Shown piece by piece: positions 1 through 8,451 of a DNA stretch of 20,278 nucleotides. The notes below the pieces were generated by a model, which was not told the origin of the DNA, searched no databases, and saw nothing but the letters and a program-made list of their open reading frames with translations. The DNA is from JBCDAP01 sp038747915 (GTDB lineage Bacteria; Planctomycetota; Phycisphaerae; Phycisphaerales; UBA1924): positions 1 through 20,278 of the forward strand of contig JBCDJJ010000067.1 of assembly GCA_038747915.1 (NCBI GenBank). Reading direction: 5' to 3'. Numbering within the stretch: the stretch's first letter is position 1; every line of letters begins with the position of its first letter. The translations under genes and the position numbers were made by a program.

Positions 1-1
1 C

Positions 2-1078
<1,077 letters not shown>

Positions 1079-1111
1079 CCGCGCGACGCTTGTTGATCAC
1101 CGGTGGCACGG

Positions 1112-1126
1112 GCACGGCGTCCGTGC
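1112..1126 (+). promoter_or_regulatory. Small hairpin in the ctaD-ctaE spacer
   Basis: GCACGG-CGT-CCGTGC is a perfect 6-bp stem with a 3-nt loop in the 67-bp gap between ctaD and ctaE. There is no U-run after it, so it is not a convincing terminator. It could act as an intercistronic mRNA processing or stability element. In GC-rich DNA such a stem can also be chance. Confidence 0.25.
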
Positions 1127-1145
1127 GAGACTCCCGCGAGAGCCC

Positions 1146-2045
1146 ATGAGCACGATCACCCCATCCGACCTCCCCAACTCGCCGCCGCCGACCGGTCCTG
1201 GCTTCACCGAGCCGGTTGATCCTGTCCACGGTCATCATTGGCGCTCGCTCGATGACGAGCAGGACGGTGCTAAGTTCGGCATGTGGATCTTCCTGGCAAC
1301 GGAGGTCCTGCTGTTCTCGGGCTTCTTTTGCGCGTACGCCGTGTTCCGCATGTGGTACCCCGAGAACTGGCACGAGGCCTCTCGGTACTACCTCAACTGG
1401 AAGATCGGCGCGTTCAACACCGTGGTGCTGCTCATCAGCTCCTTCACGGTGGTGATGGCGATCCGGTACGCCCAGCTCAAGAAGCGGATGTGGTGCCTGT
1501 TCCACCTCACCATCACACAGATCTGCGCGCTCGCCTTCCTCTTCATCAAGATCGTGTGGGAGTACATCCCCAAGATCAAAAAGGGTGAGCTGGTCGGCGG
1601 GCACTACAACTACATCGGTGGTCACGCCCACCTCGGCCACGGCGAAGCGACCGCGCACGGCGTGGCCGCAGCGGCCGGGCACGACGCCGGCCACACCGGC
1701 GAGTACGCGGCGCATGCCGCCGAGGATGCGCTCAAGTACGCCGGTGGCCCCGAGTGGTCGAAGAACCTGCCCGACATCCCACTGCCGGCGGTGTTCGACA
1801 CCGGGTACCACTCGTTCGAGCCCGGGGCGCACGATCAGGTGTTCCTCGGCATCTACTGGGTGACGACCGCCACGCACGGCGTGCACGTTCTGATCGGCGT
1901 GTTCCTATTTGCCTGGATCATGTGGAAGGCCTGGAAGTGGCAGTACGGGCCGAAGAACGTGACCAGCCTCGAGAACGCCGGCCTCTACTGGCACATCGTC
2001 GACATCATCTGGATCTTCGTCTTCCCGCTGATGTACCTCGTGTGA
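1146..2045 (+). CDS. ctaE: Cytochrome c oxidase subunit III with His-rich insertion
   Basis: Core subunit III of the haem-copper oxidase, 299 aa, an integral membrane protein that stabilises subunit I and its proton uptake. Family signs: FGMWIFLATEVLLFSGFF in the first helix (about 44-61), NTVVLLISSFT in the second (91-101), a third helix near 118-139, YWVTTATHGVHVLIGV (237-252), and the terminal YWHIVDIIWIFVFPL (281-295). Between the third helix and the later ones, residues 153-190 form a Gly/Ala/His-rich stretch with eight histidines, in a loop that would face the aqueous side. The ATG at 1146 lies 67 bp after the ctaD stop. No strong Shine-Dalgarno is seen. ctaF begins 10 bp downstream, so the two are co-transcribed. 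Confidence 0.95.
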   Translation: MSTITPSDLPNSPPPTGPGFTEPVDPVHGHHWRSLDDEQDGAKFGMWIFLATEVLLFSGFFCAYAVFRMWYPENWHEASRYYLNWKIGAFNTVVLLISSFTVVMAIRYAQLKKRMWCLFHLTITQICALAFLFIKIVWEYIPKIKKGELVGGHYNYIGGHAHLGHGEATAHGVAAAAGHDAGHTGEYAAHAAEDALKYAGGPEWSKNLPDIPLPAVFDTGYHSFEPGAHDQVFLGIYWVTTATHGVHVLIGVFLFAWIMWKAWKWQYGPKNVTSLENAGLYWHIVDIIWIFVFPLMYLV

Positions 2046-2055
2046 GCGCACCATC

Positions 2056-2769
2056 ATGACCAACCACGACACCCACTCCGATCACGACGCGCACGACGAT
2101 CACGTGCATGTCACGCCGTTCTGGCCGATGTTCAACGTCTTTATCGTGCTGGTCGTGCTGACGGTGCTGACGGTGATCACGTCCAACGTGCACGAGCTCA
2201 AGCTGGGTAACTCGGTGTTCGTGATCGACTCGAACATGCACATCTTGCTGGCACTGACGATCGCGACGATCAAGGGGCTCGCGGTGGCCGCGTGGTTCAT
2301 GCATCTGCGGTACGACAAGGCGATCAACACGGTGGTCGCCGGCGCGACGCTCTTCGTGGTCGTGCTGTTCATCGGCTTCACGCTGTACGACCTCTCCAAC
2401 CGCGACACGGTGCTCGCCCAGGAGGGTGGCGGGGCCGCGGTCTACCACCCGCTTGCCAACCCAGCGGGCACGGTGACCGACGCCGCGGGCTCGATCTTCC
2501 CGGGCGGCTCGCTCAACTTGTACTCGGGCGATCCGCAGAAGAAGTTCGGAAAGCAGAAGTCCGAACTTTCGATCATGGAGTACGTGCGCCAGAGCGCCCA
2601 GCAGATCGCCGCCAACCCGCCGCACACCGAGGGTGATCACCACACCGGCGAGCACCACGAGGGCGACGGGCACACTCATTCGGGTGCCGATGCTCACGCT
2701 GACCACACCGATGGCACGTCTCACGAGGGCGACGCCGATCACCACGACACCCCGGCTACGGAAGACTGA
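2056..2769 (+). CDS. ctaF: Cytochrome c oxidase subunit IV (CtaF/COX4_pro type) with His-rich tails
   Basis: Small accessory subunit of bacterial caa3/aa3 oxidases, 237 aa. Three membrane segments are visible (about 22-43, 62-82 and 92-112). The family-typical GLAVAAWFMHLRYD (74-87) is at the end of the second. Typical members are about 100 aa, so this protein is roughly twice the usual length. The extra sequence is an aqueous C-terminal domain (113-237) whose end is extremely rich in His, Asp, Glu and Gly: 12 histidines between 190 and 230. The N-terminus also has six histidines in the first 18 residues. I read these as metal-binding tails, possibly for copper; that role is inference. The start codon is ATG; the next gene starts 3 bp after the stop. 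Confidence 0.9.
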   Translation: MTNHDTHSDHDAHDDHVHVTPFWPMFNVFIVLVVLTVLTVITSNVHELKLGNSVFVIDSNMHILLALTIATIKGLAVAAWFMHLRYDKAINTVVAGATLFVVVLFIGFTLYDLSNRDTVLAQEGGGAAVYHPLANPAGTVTDAAGSIFPGGSLNLYSGDPQKKFGKQKSELSIMEYVRQSAQQIAANPPHTEGDHHTGEHHEGDGHTHSGADAHADHTDGTSHEGDADHHDTPATED

Positions 2770-2772
2770 GCG

Positions 2773-3699
2773 GTGCGCGGTTCCCTGAAACAGCTCGCAG
2801 CGGGGGTCGTGCTGTCGCTCGTCTCGCTCGCGGTGCTGCTGATCGCGATCCCCCAGCTTGTCGACCGGCTCTCCGGACGCGAGGGGCTCGGCGATCGGCC
2901 GGTGTTCTGGTTCGGCGAAGCGTTCCCATTCGGCTCGTTCCGGTACGCGGGGCACGAGCTGCAGCTCACGCGTGTCGATCCGGACCAAGTGCCCGGTGAC
3001 CTCCTGGCCACGGATCCCGGCCTCGCAACCGGCTTTGTCGAGCTCACCTGGCGAGGCGTCATCACACGCATCCCCTACCCGCCCGAGGAGCAGCGGGCGA
3101 TCGGCCCGCCGTCCGATGCCGACACGCGTCTTCCCGGCATGACGGCGCACGAGCGCTGGTTCCGCCTGATGCCGCTCGCCGAGGTGGAGGGCGTGTCGGG
3201 TCGCGACGAGCTGATCGAGCTCATCGCTGCCGGCGAGGTCACACCTCGCCTGATCGCCGCCGCCCGGTACCCCGCAGAGGGGTACGACCCCGACTCGTGG
3301 GGCCTCGTGCGGCGCAAGGAGTGGCCGTACGTGTTCTACGAGCTGCTCGTCGACGGACCCCCAGCGGAGTCGATCCGCATCACTCGGGCGACCTACGGCG
3401 AGTTGGAGGCGATCTACGCCCCCGGCCCCTACGACGATCCGGTGGATCTGTCTCCGGAGGAGAAGCGGGCGGGTCTGTGGCGGCACGATGCGATGCTGCA
3501 GGTCACGCCGTCCCCGCTGTACCGCTCGAAGGACAAGATCGTCGAGGAGGGCATCCTGGCGATGGGGTGGACGTGGCCCGCCGCCGCCGGTGCCGCGGCC
3601 GGCCTCCTGCTCGGCCTCACACTCATCGCCGCCTCACGGGTCGACCCCGCCTCGGTCGAGCAGCGGGCCCACGTCATCGGCCGCGCCACCCAGCAGTAG
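2773..3699 (+). CDS. Unrecognised two-helix membrane protein of the oxidase operon
   Basis: 308 aa starting with GTG, only 3 bp after the ctaF stop, so almost certainly translated from the same mRNA. An N-terminal hydrophobic segment (about 8-28) and a C-terminal one (about 261-285) flank a roughly 230-residue aqueous domain rich in Pro, Glu, Arg and Tyr. The domain has no cysteine, no CxxC or CxxCH motif and no clear copper-binding motif, so it is not a cytochrome c or a Sco/Cox11-type copper chaperone. The topology suggests a periplasmic domain held by both ends. I do not recognise the family. Position makes an oxidase assembly or accessory role plausible, but nothing in the sequence proves it. 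Confidence 0.8.
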   Translation: MRGSLKQLAAGVVLSLVSLAVLLIAIPQLVDRLSGREGLGDRPVFWFGEAFPFGSFRYAGHELQLTRVDPDQVPGDLLATDPGLATGFVELTWRGVITRIPYPPEEQRAIGPPSDADTRLPGMTAHERWFRLMPLAEVEGVSGRDELIELIAAGEVTPRLIAAARYPAEGYDPDSWGLVRRKEWPYVFYELLVDGPPAESIRITRATYGELEAIYAPGPYDDPVDLSPEEKRAGLWRHDAMLQVTPSPLYRSKDKIVEEGILAMGWTWPAAAGAAAGLLLGLTLIAASRVDPASVEQRAHVIGRATQQ

Positions 3700-3769
3700 C
3701 GGACAAGCTGTCGATTGCTGGCGCCAGGTGTCGCCGGTAGCCCCGTCTCGCAGACAGTGTGATGCCGCG

Positions 3770-3775
3770 AAGGAG
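3770..3775 (+). promoter_or_regulatory. Shine-Dalgarno of thyX
   Basis: AAGGAG lies 6 nt before the ATG at 3782. This is the clearest ribosome binding site in the window. It selects 3782 over the earlier in-frame starts that run back into the preceding gene. Confidence 0.8.
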
Positions 3776-3781
3776 CGCCCG

Positions 3782-4735
3782 ATGACACACGTCCAAGGAC
3801 CGGCTGTGGAACCCAAGCCCGACACACCCGCCCGAGACGGCCACGAGCCCGGCCACCCGCGTGATGTTCGCCCCGAGGGGGGGGCACCGCTCGTCGATCT
3901 CATGGGTGGCGTGGTGCGACGGGAGATCCCCGTGCTCGACCACGGTCTCGTGGCGCTGGTCGATGTGATGCCCCGTCTCGTGCCCGAGGGCCAGACCGCG
4001 GACCAGGCGATCGTGCAGGCAGCCCGGGTGTCGTACGGGGCCGGCACGAAGAAGGTCCACGAGGACCGCGGGCTGATCCGGTACCTGCTGCGGCACCGGC
4101 ACACGACACCGTTCGAGATGGTCGAGTTCAAGTTTCACTGCGCGATGCCGATCTTCGTGGCGCGGCAGTGGATCCGGCACCGCACCGCGAACGTCAACGA
4201 GTACTCCGGGCGGTACTCGATCATGCCGGACCGCTTTTATGTGCCCCAAGCCGAGCAGGTGCGCGAGCAGAGCGCGGGCAACCGGCAGGGCGGGAGCGAG
4301 CCGATCGACGCCAGCACCGCGGGCGAGTTCCTCGCGCTGCTCGATGACGCGGAGTCGAACTACGCGAAGTACGCGAGCCTCGTCGAGAAGGGCCTGGCCC
4401 GTGAGCTGGCACGGATCGTCTTGCCGCAGAATCTCTACACCGAGTGGTACTGGAAGTGCGATCTGCACAACGTGCTGCGATTCCTCTCGCTCCGCCTCGA
4501 CGAGCACGCGCAGTGGGAGATCCGCCAGTTCGCCCAGGCGATGCGCACACTCATGGAGCCGATCGTTCCGGTGACGCTCGAGGCGTTCGACGACTACGAG
4601 CTCGAGTCGATGCGGCTCACCCGCCTCGAGATCGAGGCGATCCGCTGCGGCGAGGCGGAGATCGCCTCGACGAACACACGCGAGCAGGCCGAGTGGGCCG
4701 AGAAGCGAAAGGCCCTCGGCCTCGACCCGTCGTAG
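3782..4735 (+). CDS. thyX: FAD-dependent thymidylate synthase ThyX
   Basis: Makes dTMP from dUMP using methylene-tetrahydrofolate and reduced FAD; cytoplasmic, homotetrameric, and the alternative to ThyA. The protein has 317 aa. The diagnostic ThyX motif is RHRTANVNEYSGRY at 132-145 (family pattern RHRxxxxNExSxRY). Further conserved parts are HTTPFEMVEFKFH (107-119), LPQNLYTEWYWK (214-225), with the substrate-site arginine region just before it, and LRLDEHAQWEIRQFA (237-251). The first 45 or so residues are a Pro/Gly/Asp-rich extension absent from short ThyX proteins. The start is fixed by AAGGAG at 3770-3775. The gene lies 82 bp after the preceding gene on the same strand and faces the lipoprotein gene at 4982. 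Confidence in function is very high. Confidence 0.96.
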   Translation: MTHVQGPAVEPKPDTPARDGHEPGHPRDVRPEGGAPLVDLMGGVVRREIPVLDHGLVALVDVMPRLVPEGQTADQAIVQAARVSYGAGTKKVHEDRGLIRYLLRHRHTTPFEMVEFKFHCAMPIFVARQWIRHRTANVNEYSGRYSIMPDRFYVPQAEQVREQSAGNRQGGSEPIDASTAGEFLALLDDAESNYAKYASLVEKGLARELARIVLPQNLYTEWYWKCDLHNVLRFLSLRLDEHAQWEIRQFAQAMRTLMEPIVPVTLEAFDDYELESMRLTRLEIEAIRCGEAEIASTNTREQAEWAEKRKALGLDPS

Positions 4736-4736
4736 C

Positions 4737-4822
4737 CGGTGGCGGAAGCGTCTCGCTCCCGCGGACGCTCGCCGGATGCCTTGGGAATGAATGTTCATGG
4801 GAGCGAGACGCTCCCACCACCG
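4737..4822. repeat. REP-like nested inverted repeat, possible bidirectional terminator
   Basis: Two 24-nt arms (4737-4760 and 4799-4822) are inverted copies with 22 of 24 matches, separated by 38 nt. Each arm is itself a small hairpin: the right arm is GGGAGCG-AGA-CGCTCCC (7 of 7 pairs) and the left GGAAGCG-TCT-CGCTCCC (6 of 7). This palindrome-within-palindrome design is typical of REP/BIME-like dispersed repeats. It begins directly after the thyX stop, between convergent genes, so it may also end transcription from both sides, although there is no T-tract. Confidence 0.7.
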
Positions 4823-4851
4823 ATCGTCGTCACTCCGTTTGGCGTGCGCTT

Positions 4852-4952
4852 GGTGCCGTGGTCTGAGCAACGCGAAGGCCACGCGAGCGGGCGGTTCAAA
4901 CACCATAGTCGTGGCCTTCGGATGCCTGCGACATCCTCCAGACCACGGCACC
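4852..4952. ncRNA. Candidate structured element: three-way-junction fold
   Basis: A closing stem of 14 perfect base pairs (4852-4865 with 4939-4952) encloses a second perfect 11-bp stem (4873-4883 with 4910-4920; loop 4884-4909) and a short third stem (4921-4924 with 4932-4935; 7-nt loop). The three helices abut with few unpaired bases, as in a folded RNA or the inverted-repeat body of a small mobile element. It sits between convergent thyX and the lipoprotein gene and has no credible reading frame. The strand is undetermined because stems work on both. Alternatives are a transcription terminator or a MITE remnant. No tRNA fold is possible. Confidence 0.4.
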
Positions 4953-4981
4953 CATTACGCGATGTGCTCGAGTGAAGGAAC

Positions 4982-5740
4982 TCAGGGCTCCTGGCGTGCG
5001 CCCTCCCACACCAGCAGCGAGCGGTTGCGCTCGCTCACGAACCCGAGCACACGGACCTCTTCGTCCTCGCGCACCGCGATGAGTCCATCGCGGCGGCCGA
5101 TCCACCACTCGGTCTGCCGCTGCACGCGGGCCACACCGAAGTCCGACTCGAAGGTGGTGCGGATGAGCGAGATGCGTTCGGTCTGCCCGTCGATGGTGAC
5201 CTCTTGCTGACCGACCGACTCGATGGTGAGCGTGCCGGTGCCCTCGCGCTCGATGCGGTCGGGCTCGCTCGCGGGCCGCACCGTGAGCTCGACCTCTTGC
5301 TCGATGCGCTGGCCGGGTTCGAGCGGGCCGGGGAGGAACAGGATGGGCGGGTCGAAGATCGTGATCAGCCGCCGGCTCGTGTTGTGCATCCTGGGCACGA
5401 CGACCGAGCCATCCTCCCGCGCAATCAGCAGTCGCTCACGCACGGTCCGTTCGCCACGCTGCTCGCTCACCCAGAGCCCGCCCTCGCGGGTGCCGAGGGC
5501 GTAGGTCACACTCGGCTCCGCGGCGCCCGGTGCTTCATCGTCGAAGGTGCGCGCCCACCCGGCACCCACTTCGTTAAGCGGCAGCACATCATCGGCCCCG
5601 ACCGCGGGCCCGCGGTCGACAATCTCACCGAAGGCGATGGGTTCGATCGAATCGTTCTCGGTCGCGCGCGTCGTTGTGCATCCGCCCTGGAGTGCCATCG
5701 CTGCGGCGCCGACGAACACGATGGGGCAGAGCGCTCTCAT
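4982..5740 (-). CDS. Predicted lipoprotein, unknown function
   Basis: 252 aa. A signal peptide with lipobox-like ALQGGC ends at Cys21, so the mature protein should be lipid-anchored in the envelope. The rest is a soluble, beta-rich, acidic domain. It includes LFLPGPLEPGQRIEQEVEL (134-152), a likely start of a beta-sandwich, and TEWWIGRRDGLIAVREDE (210-227). There are no catalytic motifs that I recognise. The start at 5740 was chosen because the signal peptide begins exactly there; the longer reading upstream runs into the preceding gene and has low-complexity Arg/Gly composition. It lies 26 bp downstream of the fusion gene on the same strand and is probably the last gene of that operon. Confidence 0.85.
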   Translation of the reverse strand: MRALCPIVFVGAAAMALQGGCTTTRATENDSIEPIAFGEIVDRGPAVGADDVLPLNEVGAGWARTFDDEAPGAAEPSVTYALGTREGGLWVSEQRGERTVRERLLIAREDGSVVVPRMHNTSRRLITIFDPPILFLPGPLEPGQRIEQEVELTVRPASEPDRIEREGTGTLTIESVGQQEVTIDGQTERISLIRTTFESDFGVARVQRQTEWWIGRRDGLIAVREDEEVRVLGFVSERNRSLLVWEGARQEP

Positions 5741-5766
5741 ACCGCGATCGTACACGCCCGCCCGAC

Positions 5767-8451
5767 TCAGTCCGCCACCACATCCACGGTGTTGGCCCGG
5801 TAGTACCGCACCACATCCCGCGCGAGCGCGATCGCGCCCCGCGGACGCTGACCCGTCGTCGCCCGCACCTCGGCCCCGATCGCGAAGGCGAGCGACCACT
5901 GCCGAATCAGCACGCCCCACGCCCGCCACACCGGCCACGCGGGGTCGTAGATGTTGGTCGACTCGCTCGTCACGCCGTTGAGCTCGATCAGGCGGAAGCC
6001 CTCACCGTGCGCAAGAGCCTCGTCGGACTCGTACCGCAGGTCGAAGCGCCCGAAGTAGAAGCCGTCGACGGACCGGGCGATCTCGTCGAGCCGTTCCTCG
6101 AGCGCGGGTGTCAGCAGGTGCGCCCCATCCTTGAACATGCACCCCTGCGCGTGATTGCCCGACTCGGTGATGCGGAACCGCTCGCCCGAGGCCGGCACAT
6201 CCTGCAACCGATCAGCAAAGCGCTCGTGGAACACCTTCTCCTGCACGCGGCTTCGCCGATCGGCCCAGATCAGCTCGGCAATGGTGCGTGCGCCGTCGCC
6301 CTCCAGCTCGCGGAATACCTTGACCGTCGCGGAGAACAGCGAGCCGCGCTCCTCGCTCGGGCGGCGCACGTAAAAGACACCCGCCTCCAACGGCCCCGGG
6401 TGGTACACCTGGAGGTGTACGTCGACGGGCACCTCGGTCAGGTAGTCCTCGAGCTCGGCGCGGTCGCGGATCCGATGCACCGCCGTGCCCCGCTGCGAGG
6501 CGTCGGGCTTGACGATCACCGGGAGCGACCATCCCGCCTCGTCGATCGCGCGCATCCCGGCATCGGCACGCTCGCCCGGTTCGTTGCCGTGTGGGATCAG
6601 CCGCGTGTCGAGCCGCCACGCCTCGGGCAGCATCTGCACGATGTCGTGCTTCGACTCACCGACCAGCCCACCGTCGGGCATGCACGGGTTGGCGAGCGTC
6701 CACACCGTGAGCGAGCGGTGCTTGATCGCGAGCCACGCGAGTGCCGGCACGATCGGGAGATAGACCAGCCACGTCGGCCAGAACTCGTGCTGCGTGAGGC
6801 GGCACCACTGGGCCATGAGCCGCTGCCGCCCGCGGTGCGTGACGACCTGCACCGTGACGTTCACCACGACGATGACGATGATCAGCCCGAGGATGAACGC
6901 GAGCGGCCCGAGCTCGAGCCACCGCGCGAGCGGGCCAACGATCGTCCAGCTGATCGCGGCCACGCCGACGATGAGCGGCGTCCAGATCGCCCCCGCGATC
7001 GCGGTCCAGAGTGCGAACCGCCACGCGCCCGCCTTGGTCACGCCCGCGACCACGTACAGCGGCAGCCTCGTGCCCGGCAGGCACCGGCTCATGAAGATCG
7101 CTGCAGCGGTCCGCTTGGTGAGCCACGCGCCGAGCTTGTCGATCGAGCGGGTCGGCATCCATCGGCGCACCGCCTTCCAGCGCAGCGCCGGCCGGCCGAT
7201 CCGCCGCCCGACGAAGTACAGCCCCATGTCGCCCACGAAGATGCCGAACCACACCGCGAAGAGCCCGACGAACACATCGACCTGCCCCGCTGCGATGAGC
7301 ACGCCGGTCGCAGCCGCGGTGCCGTCCTCGGTGAGCAGCGTGCCCGCCGCGATGATGGCGATCTGCGCCCACGCCCCGAGCCCGCGGCGAAAGTCGCCCA
7401 CGGGCAGCCCCGGCGGGGGTTCGCGCGGTCCCTCGGAGAGGTCGTCCGTCCGCCGTGTCGGCACGAAGCCCGGCCGGTCGACGCGCGCGATGAAATCGGT
7501 GTACGCCTCCGCGAGCGCCGAAGCAGGAGGCGGTGAGAAGAGCATGAAGTGCCCCTGCGGGAACATCACCAGCTCCGAATGCTCGACCAGCGCGTGGTGT
7601 TCCTCGGCGACCCAGTCTCGCACGAGGAAGTCGCGCCGACCGTGCAGGATCTGGAGGGGCACGCTCGCATCAAGGTTCGCGAGCTGATCGCGGTACGGCC
7701 GGAAGTCCGAGTCGAGGAAGTTGCGGATGAAGGCATGCCGCTCCGCCCGCCCGCCGAAGAGCCCGCGGTCGAGCAGGCCGAAGTGGGGGATGAGTTCGGG
7801 CACACCGACGATGCCCGCGTACCCAAGCAGATATTTGAGCTGCTCGAAGTGCCAGTCACCGCTGCCCTCGCCCTCCATGATGCCCACGCCGCCGTAGAAG
7901 CAGAGCGAGGCCACGCGATCCGGCGCGAGGTCGAGCATCTCGAGCGCCACCGCGGACCCCATCGAGAAGCCCAGCAGGTGGGCCGACTCGATGCCGAGCG
8001 TGTCCATGAGGTGTATCACGTACCGTGCGTGCGCACGCGGCGCGTAGCTCGGCACCCATCGATCGGAGATGCCGAAGCCGGGCAGGTCCGGGGCGATCAC
8101 GAGCCGGTTGCCCGCGACCAGATCCGCGAACCCACCCGCGCCGAACTGGCCGGCGCCACCAGGCGAGCCATGCACCAAAATGGCCGGCGGGCGCGCGGTT
8201 CGAGTTCCCCAGATACGCGATGCGAAGCGCACCGGCTCACCCTCGCGTTCGCCCATCGCGGTGAACCGCGGCGACTCGATCGCCAAGTAGTCGTGGTATG
8301 CGGGCGAGAGCTCCGTCTGGCGGTACCCGCCATCGCGGACCAGCCCAGAGATCACGACAAGGACGACGTACGCACCGAGGCACGACCGCCAGACCCAGCG
8401 CCGTCGTCGGCGTGGCGGGACCGGATGATCGGTCGTGTCTGCCTCGCTCAC
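5767..8451 (-). CDS. Triple-domain fusion: alpha/beta hydrolase - DedA/VTT membrane domain - ATP-grasp ligase
   Basis: 894 aa from a GTG start that overlaps the stop of the upstream gene as GTGA. Order: a short Arg-rich cytoplasmic N-terminus and one membrane helix (about 20-37). An alpha/beta hydrolase follows (about 85-325), with oxyanion motif HGSPGG (94-99), nucleophile elbow GFSMGS (Ser163), acid Asp274 in HGRRDF and base His301 in PQGHF. Then comes a DedA/VTT domain (about 355-540) with the hallmark SRCLPGTRLP (455-464). After it are a further membrane segment (about 558-576) and a linker with FGESK-like VGESK (597-601). The ATP-grasp domain (about 640-850) has Lys648 in VIVKPD, loop QRGTAV, and metal ligands Asp804 in FGRFDLRYE and Glu823/Asn825 in LIELNGVTSES. 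DedA proteins are linked to lipid-carrier recycling, and ATP-grasp enzymes form amide-type bonds. The combined role is unknown; an envelope lipid or conjugate pathway is my inference. Confidence 0.9.
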   Translation of the reverse strand: MSEADTTDHPVPPRRRRRWVWRSCLGAYVVLVVISGLVRDGGYRQTELSPAYHDYLAIESPRFTAMGEREGEPVRFASRIWGTRTARPPAILVHGSPGGAGQFGAGGFADLVAGNRLVIAPDLPGFGISDRWVPSYAPRAHARYVIHLMDTLGIESAHLLGFSMGSAVALEMLDLAPDRVASLCFYGGVGIMEGEGSGDWHFEQLKYLLGYAGIVGVPELIPHFGLLDRGLFGGRAERHAFIRNFLDSDFRPYRDQLANLDASVPLQILHGRRDFLVRDWVAEEHHALVEHSELVMFPQGHFMLFSPPPASALAEAYTDFIARVDRPGFVPTRRTDDLSEGPREPPPGLPVGDFRRGLGAWAQIAIIAAGTLLTEDGTAAATGVLIAAGQVDVFVGLFAVWFGIFVGDMGLYFVGRRIGRPALRWKAVRRWMPTRSIDKLGAWLTKRTAAAIFMSRCLPGTRLPLYVVAGVTKAGAWRFALWTAIAGAIWTPLIVGVAAISWTIVGPLARWLELGPLAFILGLIIVIVVVNVTVQVVTHRGRQRLMAQWCRLTQHEFWPTWLVYLPIVPALAWLAIKHRSLTVWTLANPCMPDGGLVGESKHDIVQMLPEAWRLDTRLIPHGNEPGERADAGMRAIDEAGWSLPVIVKPDASQRGTAVHRIRDRAELEDYLTEVPVDVHLQVYHPGPLEAGVFYVRRPSEERGSLFSATVKVFRELEGDGARTIAELIWADRRSRVQEKVFHERFADRLQDVPASGERFRITESGNHAQGCMFKDGAHLLTPALEERLDEIARSVDGFYFGRFDLRYESDEALAHGEGFRLIELNGVTSESTNIYDPAWPVWRAWGVLIRQWSLAFAIGAEVRATTGQRPRGAIALARDVVRYYRANTVDVVAD

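Noticed and set aside
2005..3486. 493-codon - strand frame opposite ctaF and the unknown membrane protein
   Set aside because: Low-complexity Arg/His/Val/Asp translation; the + strand genes have clear helices and operon spacing.
3718..3727. Perfect 10-bp palindrome CTGGCGCCAG upstream of thyX
   Set aside because: Could be an operator, but a single GC-rich 10-mer palindrome is easily chance, and there is no second copy or promoter next to it.
3488..3781. Longer N-terminus for ThyX
   Set aside because: It would overlap the preceding membrane-protein gene by over 200 bp, and a strong AAGGAG sits right before the ATG at 3782.
4884..4909. tRNA T-loop-like GGTTCAAAC in the structured element
   Set aside because: The flanking bases cannot form a T-stem and no acceptor or anticodon arm fits around it.
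5674..7536. 620-codon + strand frame opposite the fusion gene
   Set aside because: Arg/His/Pro/Asp-rich translation with no domain; it is the antisense of the well-supported fusion and lipoprotein genes, as commonly seen in GC-rich DNA.
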